Shown here: in pieces, positions 53,600 through 64,000 of the stretch
Layout: the number at the start of each line of letters is the position of its first letter
How positions within the stretch are numbered: the stretch's first letter is position 1
Assembly: GCA_009829735.1 (NCBI GenBank)
Contig: CM020618.1
Span: 39,857,030 to 39,921,029 of the forward strand
Source: Pyropia yezoensis
Lineage: Eukaryota > Rhodophyta > Bangiophyceae > Bangiales > Bangiaceae
Length of the DNA: 64,000 bases
Direction of reading: 5' to 3'
Notes under the pieces: model-generated
The model's input: only the letters and a program-made list of their open reading frames with translations
The model's database searches: none
What the model was told of the DNA's origin: nothing
Made by a program: the position numbers and the translations under genes

Positions 53600-55260
53600 T
53601 GTGCCACGGGTCACGAGAGAGTCAATGCACCAAGTGTGCTCAGGCGCTGTTGCACGGCGCCCAACGTCTGGCTAGAACCCCTGCAGCCCCAGCCGGCCCC
53701 TCCCCCCCTCCCCCTCTTCCAAGACCTCTTTGACTGCGACACGGAGCAGCCCCGGCTGCCCGACGGCCGCCGGGGCTTCCTGCTCCAGCCGACCGTCAAT
53801 GGCACTCCCTTCTTCGTGCCCCACGGGGACCGCACCTGCGCGTCACCGCTGGAGCAGCTCAATGTGGCGGCGGCGACCATCCCGTACGCGGAAATGACCG
53901 CCGGGGGGTCGGTGCCCAACGCGACGGCGGTGGCGGCTGGGGTGACTGGCTCGGCGGGCCGCCGGCCACCGGCCATCTCGTCCACCTCTGGCGGTGCCCG
54001 CGAGTGGCTGGCCGAGGCGGTGGTGTACGACCCGGTGGAGGACTCGGAGGTGGCGTCGTGGGCGACCGGCGGCCGTCGGGAACACACCCTCCGGCGGTGG
54101 GCGCTGCTGGCGCCCCTGTTGACGCTCTACCGCAACAGCCCCACCGCCACTCTCCTCCGTGACACGTCTGTCTTTGACGTCTTTGCCACGTCCCGCACCA
54201 CGCTGGGCCTTTGCATGGACGAGGAGTGCGCCATAAAGATTGCGGTGGACACGGTGCGTGGGGGGCGGCCGGTCGTCAACACCACGTCGGTTCCTCTGCT
54301 GCAGTTCCGTGGCCTTGACGGGCTGTCCATGGGGGTGGACATGGCCGACGGGGGGCTCCTGTCGCTGGGCCGGTCGGTGTGGGGGCAGCCGCCGGCCACA
54401 CCGCCTGGGGGGTGCGTCGGGGCCATGGCCGTTTGGTGGCCTCTACTTTCACGTGGACGCAGACACGCAGGACGCTGGGCGGCCGGTCTTTGTGCTCCAA
54501 ACCCCATCCGAGGGGTACGTTGCGGGAGGCGCGGACCTAAGCGCCGACCTCGAGCGCCTCCTGTGCCTGCAGCCCGTCGGCTCGTTTGTCCGCGGCCAGG
54601 CTGGCACGTGCCTCGGACGTCCACCCAGTTTAGCGGTCAACCCGAACGCCAAGGCGCCGTGGCTTGTTAATAGGGAGGCCGCCCCGTGGCTCCGCGCCCG
54701 CACGCCGCGGTCCTCCCGACAGGCGGGGATTCGGGTGACGGTCAGGAACGCGGCCCAGCCGTGGCTCCCCCCGCCCTGCACCGATGACGTCCCTGCGGTA
54801 CGTGGACGCCCGCGACGCGGCCAACGAGGAGGGGCGGGGCGCGCCCTTCCCCTTTTTTTTTTCCCTTCCCGCGGTGCGGATGGAGTCGGTCATCCAGGTC
54901 GTGCGCACCGGCTACCGGGTGCGCCTGGTAGTTGGCCTCTGCGCGGCAATGTGCGCCATTTACGTGGCGCTGGCGGCCTTCCTCCTCGGCGTCCTTGGCT
55001 GGCAGCTGCGCGTGCGGCGGCGGCATCGGCGGCAGACTTGGCCATCCCAGACCGACATTGGTGCCCCCTCTACGGCGGCGGCGGGCAGGCCGCGACCGCT
55101 CACCGTGCGGGCGGAGGCCAACATTGAGGCGGCCCCACCGGCCGAGCTTTTGGGCGTCGACGACCTGCGGGCGTCCCCGGCGTGGCGGGACGCGGACGTG
55201 GGCACCGGCGGGTGCGTGCTGCCAGCCGTCGGGCGCCCCCGCCGGCCGTCTGCGTGGTAG
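53600..55260 (+). pseudogene. Unknown membrane protein, 5'-truncated, two apparent frameshifts
   Basis: Three successive + frames give one protein-like reading. The first runs from about 53600 to 54415 (RGFLLQPTVNGTPFFVPHGD, SVFDVFATSRTTLGLCMDEE). The second covers 54420-54775 (WPFGGLYFHVDADTQDAGRP, VFVLQTPSEGYVAGGADLSA). The third starts near ATG 54784 and has a membrane segment (VVGLCAAMCAIYVALAAFLL) and a basic, Pro-rich tail to 55260. Both frame changes fall near short homopolymers (CCTGGGGGGT at about 54408, CTCCCCCC at about 54766), so assembly error or real decay is possible. The 5' end abuts the Tc1 element and no start codon is convincing. Large extracellular domain followed by one membrane pass; no family recognised. 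Confidence 0.5.
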
Positions 55261-58200
55261 CCTCGGCCAGTCTGGCACACCCTGCTGGGCACACACGCGC
55301 GGGGAAAGCCCGGCGGGGTGGGTAACAGCGGTGGCCAGGTGGTGGGTACCGCAGGGGCGGTGTGCGGGTTGGGCGTGGGAGTGTGCGTAGCGAGGGGGGG
55401 GGAGAGGCTGCCGCGGTAGGCACCCCCCCCCTGGAGTGTGCCTTCCGCAGCAGCCCCTCCCTACCTTTCCCGCAGCGGAGGTTGGTGCCGAGGCAGGGCA
55501 AACCCCTTTTTGGGTGACCCGCCGCGGCATCATCCCGCTTGATGGGTTGTGTGACGGCAACGCTTTGGGCCGGTAGAGGCGGCCACCGAGCCCCCCCACT
55601 TGCGCCCCCGCCCTCGTGTGTAGCCTGACAAGGAACAAGGCCGCCAACGGCTTGCAGGGCGCCGAGACCCCACAGGGAGGGGGACATCGTCCCACCAAGA
55701 AGCTGGAAGGCGGGGTGGTAGGCATGAAAAAGAGCACCAGGCGCAGCACCCGCCGCATCCCGGGCAGCCTAAATTTTGTCGCCCGCCAGTGCTCTCCAGC
55801 AGGGAATCGGGCCACGGCTGAACGAGGTGGCGGACAAAACGGAGTACACTGGCCGGCCGAAAGGCCGGCGCTGGGCCAGCAGCTGGCGGCCGCCCGCCCC
55901 TCCCAACCCCTCCCCCCCAAGGGCGCGGGTGGTGCGACCACGTGGTGCACAAGGTGGTAGCTCGGCGGCTCGGCAGGGTTGAGCGACGGCAGAGGCGGCG
56001 GCAGCGTCGGCGGGAGGGTGCGGCGGCGGCCGCGGAAACGGCCGACGGGAGCCGCCACTCCCGGCTGTTGCGGCCGCCGCCGAGAGGGTCGCACGCCCTG
56101 CTGGGGGGGGGGGGGTGGCAGGGACACCTCCCGCCGGGGGGGAGGAGCGCCCGCGCCCATGGGGTGGCGGCGGCGTCGGCAGCGTTGGCGGTCCTTGCAC
56201 CTGTCGGCACGAGAGGTTTTCTGCCCAAGGCTGCGCGGAGATGGGTGCTCCCGCCGCCGGCTGTCCGTTGCCATGCCGCCGCCGCCGCCGTCGCGACCGC
56301 CCGGCAACGCACGCCCCCCGTGAGGGCATAGGGGTCCGAGGTGGTCGCGGCAGGCCCCCCGCCGCCTGCGCACCACTTTTTTTAGGCGTAGAGCGGCGGA
56401 TCCCCCCCGTCGTCGCCGCCGCCGTGGCACGGCGCGCAGGTCGAGTATCACTCGGAGCGGCGGGTGCAAACGCAGCCGCCCGAGCAGTCGTAGGGGGCGG
56501 TCCACGCGGGGGGCGCCCCACCCCCGCCCCCCACACTGGGCCCACGTGGGGGCCTCCCCCGCCGCCATCGCCGCCGGCAGACAATGGGCATGCCAGTCAT
56601 GGAGGGGGGCACACCCCAGGCCAGGCGCACAGGGGGGGCCCCCCCGGGTGGGAGCGGCCCCCGTAAGGCTGGTAGGGGGCCCCCAGGGGCCTGCCGGCGG
56701 TCGCCAATGGCGACGGCGACCGCGACGGCAGCGCGGCGGGAGACAGTGTCGGCGACGGCGACGCCGCCACCGGCGACGCCGTTGGCGACGGTGACGCCAC
56801 CACCGGCGTTGGCGTCGGGGACGGGGACGGCGACGGCGGCTGGGATGGGGACGGCGATGGCAACGGGGTTGCTGACGCACTCGGTCGGCCCCGCCTCCTC
56901 AAAGTCCCCCCCCATGTGGTAGCCCTCCTCCAGGTCGCCACAGCCCGGCGCGCCCCGTGACGACCCTGCCGCCCGTCTGGGGGACACGGCGCTCGCCTCG
57001 AACTGCCCGCGGGCACCTTCCGCACCATCCGCCCGCCCGGCACGCCCCGCCGCTCGGCGCTGCGCGGCGCAGGGGGTTGGAGTCCCAAGCTACAAGGCGG
57101 CACCAGCACGAGCAGCACGGGGCGGAGCGCCCACAGCGGTGAAGAGTGGCGGGCACGCATGGTGGATTGGTGAGGGGGGGGGATGCGGGGAAGAGCGGCT
57201 CGGGTCCTGGACGGGGGGTGGTGTGGCCGCCGTTGGGGGCGGGGCACGCCCACTTTTATAGCCGCCCCGGCAGCGCAGACCCCGCGCGCCGAGCGAGCGG
57301 AGAAGTGGCGGGGGGGTTCGGACGCGGCGGCGTCGCGGGCGTGTGGGATCCATCCGCTCCACAAAAGCCGCACCCGAGGCTCGCCGGTAGGAGCACAACC
57401 GCTCCCCCGACGAATGAACCATGGCCGCCGCCCAGTGGGGAAGAAATCAAACGCCTGCTTCGCCGCTGTCGATCCGGTTCTGTCTACCGACAAAAGGCGC
57501 AGCCGCCCCTCGGCAAGCGAGGACGCCAGCACACTCGCGGGAAAGGCATTGGCGCCCACAGGGCGGGGCTCGCTGTGGATGGCCGGGTGCGGGCACACAT
57601 GGTGAGCCTCTCGCCCGCACCCGCGCTGGCTGCTCTTGCTGCGGCGGCGGCCGCACAGGCAGAGCGCCGATCGGCATGCCCGGCATGGACGCAGGCAGAG
57701 CGCCCAGCGGCGCGCCCCGGCCGCGCAACGTCGTCGCGCCGTCGCCGACGAGCGCACACAGCACGCTGCCGCCGGGGGGACTGGAGACGTGTGGTGCCGT
57801 TGGGATACAGCCGCACGAGCCGTTCTGGTCGGCCCCGCTTCCCCGGCCGCCAGGGGCCCTCTGTATCCCCCCCCCTGCCGAACGGTCTGTCCCCACAGCC
57901 CGTGAGGGTGGAGATAGCATCCCAGGGGCTCCCATCTCGCAGGTGGACGCGTGACGCGGCGCCGCCCCACAGATGGCCGGTCGGCTTCGATCCACACGCA
58001 CCTCCAGCCGCAACCCTCCTCCCCCACGTCACGTGCCGTCTCGGCCGCCGGCAATGGGGGGAGGGGGGGTGCGGCAAAACAGACAGAGAATGACGTGGAT
58101 GACGAGGAAACGGGCGGGAGGCGGTGCGGCCCCGCGCAGCCATTGACCTCGGGCGCTCCCCTCCCAACCGGATGGGGGCACCTGCACCACCATAAAGCGC

Positions 58201-58492
58201 CCCACCCCCCCCCCTGTGCAGCGGGTGCAACACCGTGTTCCTTAGAAACCTGCAATTTAATGCGAATCGATGCTGTGCATCCGCTCAAGGCCTCCCCTGA
58301 GGCACGTGAAGGCCGATTTTGTCGCAGAGAACGTGCTCTTTGTTGCCTACGAGCTGGGCATATAGTTGTTTGTCGCTTTTGTTGACCATCACGACGAGCA
58401 CGTCACGGTCGTTCTCCTCATCCAAAAAGTTTGGCTAACGTTTATATCCCCAGGGAAAAAAAAAAACCAACAACGTTTGACATTTTCTTTGT
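55261..58492. other. GC-rich, low-complexity region with no firm gene
   Basis: Many long overlapping frames on both strands arise from GGCGACGGC-type and GCCGCC-type repeats (for example 56700-56870). Apart from the candidate at 56448-57160, none shows a family motif. Poly-G occurs at about 56104-56115. Confidence 0.4.
56448..57160 (-). CDS. Possible secreted Cys-containing protein (weak)
   Basis: ATG 57160 opens with a signal-peptide-like start (MRARHSSPLWALRPVLLVLV). A second minus frame downstream reads CGDLEEGYHMGGDFEEAGPT, then VSNPVAIAVPIPAAVAVPVP, and ends YDCSGGCVCTRRSE at 56448. The two need a frame change at about 57.0 kb. Low-complexity Ala/Val/Pro sequence makes all frames open here, so the reality of the gene is doubtful. 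Confidence 0.2.
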
Positions 58493-58945
58493 ATTGCAGT
58501 ACCCCGAATTTTGTCTCATGGCGACAATAACAACAACGGACCCTCAACAGGCCAATGGCATGCCTCAGATGGCGCACCACTGGCCAATGAGTGCTCCGCG
58601 TTAGTGTGGAAACAGTGCGATCTGAGACTTTCTCGAGATTTCTGCCCACATCGAAGAGGGAACAGGCATCCGAGGAACCAGATGCGACCTCTCCCAGTGC
58701 GCTCTTGAGTGGATCGGGCCGAGATGGAGGGAAATCCGTCGAGATCGTGAGAGAAAAAACACCTGTCTGGCCAACCAGCGTTTGGTACCAGATCTGCCAC
58801 GACTGCAGCCAATCATCGCCTGATCAAAAGGAATGCCCCACAGCACGCTATTGGTCCGCTGCGAGCTCCCAGCACGCGGTTGGCTCATGGCCTTGTTGTC
58901 ACGCTGTTGCTCTTGTCTCCATGAGACAAATTCGGGGAACTGCAA
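58493..58945. mobile_element. MITE family M1, copy 2 (about 453 bp)
   Basis: Begins TTGCAGTACCCCGAATTTTG and ends with the inverse CGGGGAACTGCAA, flanked by TA on each side. Same orientation as copy 1 at 20733-21182 and similar along its length. Confidence 0.75.
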
Positions 58946-59819
58946 TAGCAAAGAGCGTGTTTGTCAGAACAACGTTCTTGATGCGATGACAACCAAGCTC
59001 CTTGCGTGGCTGTGCATTTATTGACAGGTCGTCTTTCTCAACAATGTCAAGGAGACGCCTCAAGTGATGCTTCGGCAGCATGGTCCCTCCTACGTGTGAG
59101 CTGGTCCCCGGCTACGATGTTGGCAAGGCTGGGGAAGACCGTGGCCAGTGCTGAGCATCGGTCGCGCAAAATTTCTGTGCTTTTTCATGTTCCACCGCGC
59201 ATCATGACTATTCCACACAAGCCAGTGTCGTGCTGGCAGCACGTTTCTTGTTTGCCAGAGCGGAAAAAGTGTCCAGATGAACAATTCAAACGCAATTTCT
59301 GCGTAAAGAAACAGCCGATTACTCGGAAAAACGGATGCGCGCAGCCGAGTGAAGGAACACGGTCTTAAGTAGATAGATCCACTGCGCTGGGGGAGCGCGA
59401 ACGGCCACCCCCCCCAGAGCCTTCTCACCCCATCGTGAAATGAATGACAAGGTGCAATCCCAGGATGCGCTGAGGAGAGAGTTGGCCTGAAATATATTCT
59501 TGAATCTTGTTCGACAACAAGTTGGGACACGGCGACATGTGAAAACACTAAAAATCAGTTTACCCAATGAGTTTTCAATACATATACGTTTCTTTCGCGG
59601 ATTTCTTGGGTCAGCGTTGCTTGGCCGACGTTTTCGATAGGGATTGCCATCACCTGCGACAGCCGTGCGGCAGCCCGCTTCCAAGTTTGCGTTGAGCCCA
59701 CGACAGCCGTCGTGTTTGACCCACCGCGGCGACGCTCACGCACGTCTCTGCTGCATCCGTCCCTACCCAACCGCGGACCCTCAAGAGACTACGTCGTTCT
59801 CGCCACTTTGCATTTCATC
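58946..59819. other. Intergenic region upstream of the amidohydrolase
   Basis: AT-richer up to about 59.68 kb, then GC-rich leader sequence. No gene or clear promoter motif. Confidence 0.4.
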
Positions 59820-61346
59820 ATGCCTGGTGTCCCCGTCCTCCCTGCAACCGCCCCTGTTGCGGCGCCCGCGCCCAATGGCTCCCGCCTCGCCAGCGGTGAT
59901 GACGGCGGCGGCGCCAAGACGGTGGTGGACTGTGTCATCCACGCGCGGTGGGTTCTTCCCGTCGCCCCCACCCCTGACGTGGTTTTGGATCATCATGCGG
60001 TTGTCATTCACGAGGACACCCTCGTCGCGGTCCTGCCCTCGGCCAACGCCACTGCCCTCTACGAGGCCGTCACTGTGGTGCACCGACCTGACCACGCGGT
60101 GTTGCCAGGCTTTATCAACGCTCACACCCACACTGGCATGACGCTGATGCGGGGGTGCGCCGACGACACCACCCTATTTACCTGGCTCCACGACACTGTA
60201 TGGCCGGTGGAGGGGGCCTTCACGTCCGCCCCTGGCTTTTGCGCCGACGGCGCGCGGCTGGCGATGGCTGAGATGCTTGCCGGCGGGGTGACCACCTTTG
60301 CCGACATGTACTGGTTCCCCTCTGAGGCGGCTGCTGCTGTCGAGGCGGTGGGCATGCGCGCTGTCCTGGGCATGATCTGCATTGGCTTTCCGTCCGCGTA
60401 CGCCAGCTCCCCGGATGAGTACCTGGCCAAGGGGGAGGCCACCGCCGCAGAGTTTTCGCACGTTGACACTATCCATTGGGCCTACGCGCCGCACGCGCCG
60501 TACACAGTGGCCGACGAGACGTGGGCGGATATTGGCCGCCGGGCGGCCGCGACAGGCCGGCCCGTCCACACTCACCTCCACGAGACGCGAGATGAGGTGG
60601 AGGCGTCGGTGGCGGGCGACCGCACGGTTCCGTCGTGCCACCTGAGCGACAGCGCGGCGCGGCCGCTGGTCAACCTGGCCCGCCTAGGCCTTCTCAACCG
60701 CCGGCTGGTGGCGGTGCACATGGTGCACTCGTCGGCCGAGGACATTGCGTCAGTGGCGGCGGCGGGCGCCAGCATCGTCCACTGTCCCAACAGCAACCTC
60801 AAGTTGGCGGCGGGCGTCGCCCCCGTGGCCGACATGGTCGCCGCGGGCGTCAACGTAGCGCTGGGCACCGACAGCGCCGCGTCCAACAACAGCCTCAACG
60901 TGCTGGCTGAGGCCAAGCTGGGCGCCCTGCTCGCCAAGGGCGCATCGGGCGACGCGACAGCGGTGCCGGCGGCGACGGCGCTGGCCATGGCGACCATCAA
61001 CGGGGCGCGCGCGTTTGGCCTCGAGGCCATTACGGGGAGCCTCGAGGTGGGAAAGAAGGCCGATGTGACAGTCATGAAGATTGCCAACGTGGTGGGGTGC
61101 GAGCCCGTCTTTAGCCCCCTCAGCGCGGTCATTTATGCGGCTTGCCGCAAAGACGTGAGCGACGTGTGGGTGAATGGCCGCCGGCTGGTGGCCGACGGCG
61201 TCGTTACCGCCCTGGACGTGTCAGCCGTGGTTGCAAAGGCAGAGGGCTGGCGTGCTCGCATTGACGAATGCCTTCATGGGGTGCGGGCCAAGCAAGCGGC
61301 GGAGGCGGCCGAAAAAGATGAAGCTGCTGCCGGCAATGCTTCGTGA
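59820..61346 (+). CDS. MtaD-like amidohydrolase (S-adenosylhomocysteine / methylthioadenosine / chlorohydrolase group)
   Basis: Metal-dependent TIM-barrel hydrolase of the ATZ/TRZ-MtaD group, members of which deaminate 5'-methylthioadenosine, S-adenosylhomocysteine or related heterocycles. 508 residues from ATG 59820; the frame is open 36 codons further upstream with no family sequence. Metal ligands are visible: GFINAHTHTGM (nt 60109-60141), HTHLHE (nt 60568-60585), VHMVH (nt 60714-60728) and LGTDSAASNN (nt 60861-60890). YAPHAPYTVADE is another family block. The C-terminal GSLEVGKKADVTV returns to the small beta domain. Cytosolic by absence of a clear targeting signal. No intron. The exact substrate cannot be read from sequence. 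Confidence 0.9.
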   Translation: MPGVPVLPATAPVAAPAPNGSRLASGDDGGGAKTVVDCVIHARWVLPVAPTPDVVLDHHAVVIHEDTLVAVLPSANATALYEAVTVVHRPDHAVLPGFINAHTHTGMTLMRGCADDTTLFTWLHDTVWPVEGAFTSAPGFCADGARLAMAEMLAGGVTTFADMYWFPSEAAAAVEAVGMRAVLGMICIGFPSAYASSPDEYLAKGEATAAEFSHVDTIHWAYAPHAPYTVADETWADIGRRAAATGRPVHTHLHETRDEVEASVAGDRTVPSCHLSDSAARPLVNLARLGLLNRRLVAVHMVHSSAEDIASVAAAGASIVHCPNSNLKLAAGVAPVADMVAAGVNVALGTDSAASNNSLNVLAEAKLGALLAKGASGDATAVPAATALAMATINGARAFGLEAITGSLEVGKKADVTVMKIANVVGCEPVFSPLSAVIYAACRKDVSDVWVNGRRLVADGVVTALDVSAVVAKAEGWRARIDECLHGVRAKQAAEAAEKDEAAAGNAS

Positions 61347-63124
61347 TGCTTCGCTCTTTGCGTTCTCCCCCCCTGCGTTTTCTCCTCCTCCTGAAGGGGG
61401 CTCCAAGCCTGCCTGCCCGTTCGCCTTCGTGGCTTTGCTCGTCTCGTCCCACTTCACTACGTCTAGCCAACATGTTTGCTTCCTGTCGGCTGCTGCTGCG
61501 CGTATCGCGGCTTCGCGTTTTGCTGTCCACCGTGGCGGACGCGCCCCTCCCCCCCCTGATTGGCCATTGGGCTGCGCCGCTAGTAACCAGCGCGCCGCCG
61601 CTGTGAAGCGGAAGCCATTTTGCCCTGCCTGGCCGGCGGCCTGCGCGTTGGTCGCACCGCCGTGGTGGGTGGTTTCGCTCTTGGCCTGTACGATGGTGTG
61701 CGTGCGGGCAGGCAATTTGGGAGGACAGCGGCCGTTTTTGCGGAGTCGGCAGGCGGCTGTGCAAGCCGGGGTCATGCGGGGAGAAGGGGCAGGTGGCGGA
61801 GAGGAATGGTGCGGGGCATCTGGCGTGAGCATCGGAAGGGTGGGGATCAGAGCGAAGCTTACCTGACGGGAGCGGGCGGCACTACATACCAGCCACGAGG
61901 CCTTTGGATGGGCTTCAGGTCTTGAAGTTCAGGACGACTTCTCCTCACTCACCCAGCGAGCAACATCATGTTCCTCGGTGCTTCAGGAGCCTGTGGGGAC
62001 GTCGCCCCCTCTCCTTCCCACTCGTGTCCATATCCTACATACATAAATAGAGGAGGTGCCGTCGCCTCAGGCCTCGTACAGTGTACAGGTTGAGGCGAGG
62101 CACCAGGCTCCCTAGCATCTTGCCGAAATATTCTCTCGCTTGACCTCGTTTGCTTTGGGTCCATCTGTAGGAATTAAATACCGCATTAATTGTGGCTGGG
62201 CGCGATGCATGCATAGAAATAGGCTTCCGACACGATGTGGCACAACGAGCGGACAAGCGCGCACGACTGGCGAGCCCTCCCATGCGACCCGTGCCTTCCA
62301 CTCAACCGCCCCGACCGCCGCCCCCACCGCACCGGTGGCTGCCATTGGACGCACCAACCGCCTCCCGTCTATTGCCTACGAGCGGCGGCGCGACCGCCGC
62401 CCGCAGCATCCCCGCGCGGGGGTGGCCCCCACCAACCCACACACCCCCCGCAGCCACACACGCGCCGGCGCGGGTGGCGGCCATCTCCGGGCGGCCGCGC
62501 CCGCTGTGGGGGGTGCACCAGCGTCACAGGTGCGGCTGCATCCCCTGGCCCAACGCCACCGCTGTCCAGGCTGGCCACCAGTGGCGGCGTTCGCTGGTGG
62601 GCGCGCGCGCCCACGCCCCCCACCTCCCCCACCTGCCCCCTCCCCCCTCCCGCCCACGGCGGACGCGACAGACACGTCACGCGCCGCGTGTTGGGTGTGT
62701 GGGTGTACTGGGGGGGGGGGGGGGGGGCTGGCGGTGGAGGCGGGCGGTTGGGTAGGCGGACGCGTCGGCGGGCTGGCGAGTGAGGACTTGTCGGCGCGCG
62801 GTTGAGCAGAGGGGCGCGCGCTTGAGCAGAGTGGCGCGCGGAGGCGCAAACGGGCGCATACTGGCAGACGGGTGGACGGGCGGGCAGGTAGACGGGTGGG
62901 TGGGGGGGGTTGCGGCGGGAGGTGGTGGAGCGGTTTTCCTTGACGGCTGAACGAGGCGGGGAAGGGGCGGCTTGCGTTCTCTGTTCTTGGCGTGGCCATC
63001 AGAGCTGGGAGGGAAGGAGCGACGTGGGGGGGGGGGAGCGTATCGCTCCCGGCAGTCGCTTGACGCCTGCTCCCCTTACGGGCGGCAGGCACAGCGGGCT
63101 GTCACGGCGGCCGTGCCTGGCGCC
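61347..63124. other. Intergenic region between amidohydrolase and MATE gene
   Basis: No gene recognised. Poly-G at about 62711-62727 and short GC-rich tandem patterns (GGCGCGCG near 62800) occur. Overlapping frames at 62140-62805 are Pro/Arg/Ala-rich shadows. Confidence 0.4.
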
Positions 63125-64000
63125 ATGCGACCGCAAGGGCGCGCCCCCGGTGCCGGCGGTGACGATGCTGGCGCCGCCACCACCGCCACTGGCAATGACG
63201 GCGGCGATGGCGCCGGGCGGCGTGCGCGGTGCGGTGGCACGTCGGCGCGGCCCGCCGCGGCAGCGGCGTTTTTGGGTGCCCCTGCATGGCTGGCGGCCGC
63301 GGGCGGCCGCGGCGGCGGCGGCGCCGCGGTGGTGAGCGGCCGGCCGGTGGGCGCCCTCTCAGCGGCGGCTGCGGCGGCGGCGGGGGTGAGGGCGGGGGTG
63401 GTTGGTGGCGCCAGCTGGCGGGGGCGGCCGTCGCGGCGGCCGGCGCGGGTGGTGGCCATGTCGCCCCCACCCGCGCCGCCGCCGCCGCCGCCGCCGCCAC
63501 CGCCGCCACCGCCGCCACCGCCACCGTCATCGCCCGCAGATGGGCACGGCAGCACAGTGGCGGCAGAGGCAGTGGCGGCAGAGGCGGCAGCAACGGCAGC
63601 GGCGCCGTGGACGCCCGCCCCGCGGGCGTCGGCGTCGGCGACGACAGACGGGGACACTGCGGCGGACGCACCGGGCGCCTCTGCCGCCGCCGCCGCCGCC
63701 GCCGCCGTCGGGGGCCCCCTCGACAGCGACGGCGGCCGGGGCCCCCCCGCGTGGGCGGCGCTGACCGCCCGCCTCCCCGGCCTGCGGCGGTCTCCCCACG
63801 ACGGGCAGATCCTGCGCATCGCCCTGCCCGCCCTGGCATCGGTGCTGGTAGACCCGCTGCTGGGCTTGGCAGACACCCTCTTCCTCTCCCGTCTCGGGAC
63901 GGTGGCGCTCGCGTCGATTGGCCCGCCCAACGCGGTGTTCAACGCGGTATTTGCCACCGCCTCGACGGTGCTGACCGTGTCGACGGCCGTGACGGTGGCG
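63125..64000 (+). CDS. MATE-family transporter, N-terminal part, probably plastid-targeted (3' end outside window)
   Basis: Open for 292 codons to the window edge from ATG 63125 (GGCGCCATGC). The first 215 residues are Ala/Gly/Pro/Arg-rich, including a run of about 17 prolines, and would act as a plastid transit region. A second ATG at 63458 (MSPPPAPPPP) is possible. The family begins at HDGQILRIALPALASVLVDP, with LLGLADTLFLSRLGTVALAS, the first MATE transmembrane segments (Pro in the ALP motif, LADTLF). This is closest in layout to plastid MATE proteins of plants such as EDS5-like transporters. Substrate unknown. Confidence 0.8.
   Translation, partial: MRPQGRAPGAGGDDAGAATTATGNDGGDGAGRRARCGGTSARPAAAAAFLGAPAWLAAAGGRGGGGAAVVSGRPVGALSAAAAAAAGVRAGVVGGASWRGRPSRRPARVVAMSPPPAPPPPPPPPPPPPPPPPPSSPADGHGSTVAAEAVAAEAAATAAAPWTPAPRASASATTDGDTAADAPGASAAAAAAAAVGGPLDSDGGRGPPAWAALTARLPGLRRSPHDGQILRIALPALASVLVDPLLGLADTLFLSRLGTVALASIGPPNAVFNAVFATASTVLTVSTAVTVA

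Noticed and set aside
54742..58288. 712- and 563-codon minus-strand frames
   Set aside because: Arg/Pro/Ala-rich readings of GC-rich sequence with no motifs; they overlap the membrane-protein readings on the + strand.

Overview
The window reads as nuclear DNA of a photosynthetic eukaryote, most likely a red alga of the Bangiales type. This is inferred from very GC-rich, compact, mostly intronless housekeeping genes, plastid-targeted proteins with alanine/arginine-rich leaders, and a nuclear cytochrome c6 gene with spliceosomal introns. No species is claimed. I see no rRNA, tRNA or CRISPR array.

Region 1 (1-9.1 kb) is a GC-rich gene island. In order it holds the 3' part of the XPF/ERCC4 repair nuclease (+), histone H4 (-), histone H3 (+), ribosomal protein eL31 (-), a plastid DUF3082 membrane protein (+) and a Tlg2/syntaxin-16 type Qa-SNARE (-). 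H4 and H3 share a divergent promoter region with three inverted CCAAT boxes.

Region 2 (11-19.4 kb) is a nest of mobile elements. A small PIF/Harbinger-type element with TTA target duplications lies beside a fossil IS630/Tc1-like transposase gene. That gene is split by a 5.0-kb Ty3/Gypsy-type LTR retrotransposon with 98% identical LTRs and a CTGAG duplication. The retrotransposon keeps only a fused remnant of pol (RT lead-in joined to integrase tail plus chromodomain), carries two long ORFs on the opposite strand, and is studded with short palindromes that share one centre but have different matching arms.

Region 3 (19.4-32.7 kb) is AT-richer and repeat-filled (MITEs, foldbacks, dispersed repeats, transposase scraps). 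The one clear host gene is a three-exon petJ (cytochrome c6) at 25.6-26.5 kb.

Region 4 (32.7-50.3 kb) appears to be one 17.6-kb terminal-inverted-repeat transposon with 40-bp ends (39/40 match). It contains a broken Plavaka/CACTA-like transposase (-), a 57-60-bp minisatellite split by a solo LTR, a complete nested hAT element (38381-43532, 8-bp duplication, perfect 22-bp ends), and three unrecognised + strand genes with extreme amino-acid repeats. The hexamer GTACTG/CAGTAC is strongly over-represented across it.

Region 5 (50.3-59.8 kb) holds more dispersed repeats, an apparently intact Tc1 element (52294-53579), a frameshifted unknown membrane-protein gene and GC-rich low-complexity sequence.

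Region 6 (59.8-64 kb) returns to host genes: an MtaD-like amidohydrolase and the 5' part of a probable plastid MATE transporter running off the window.
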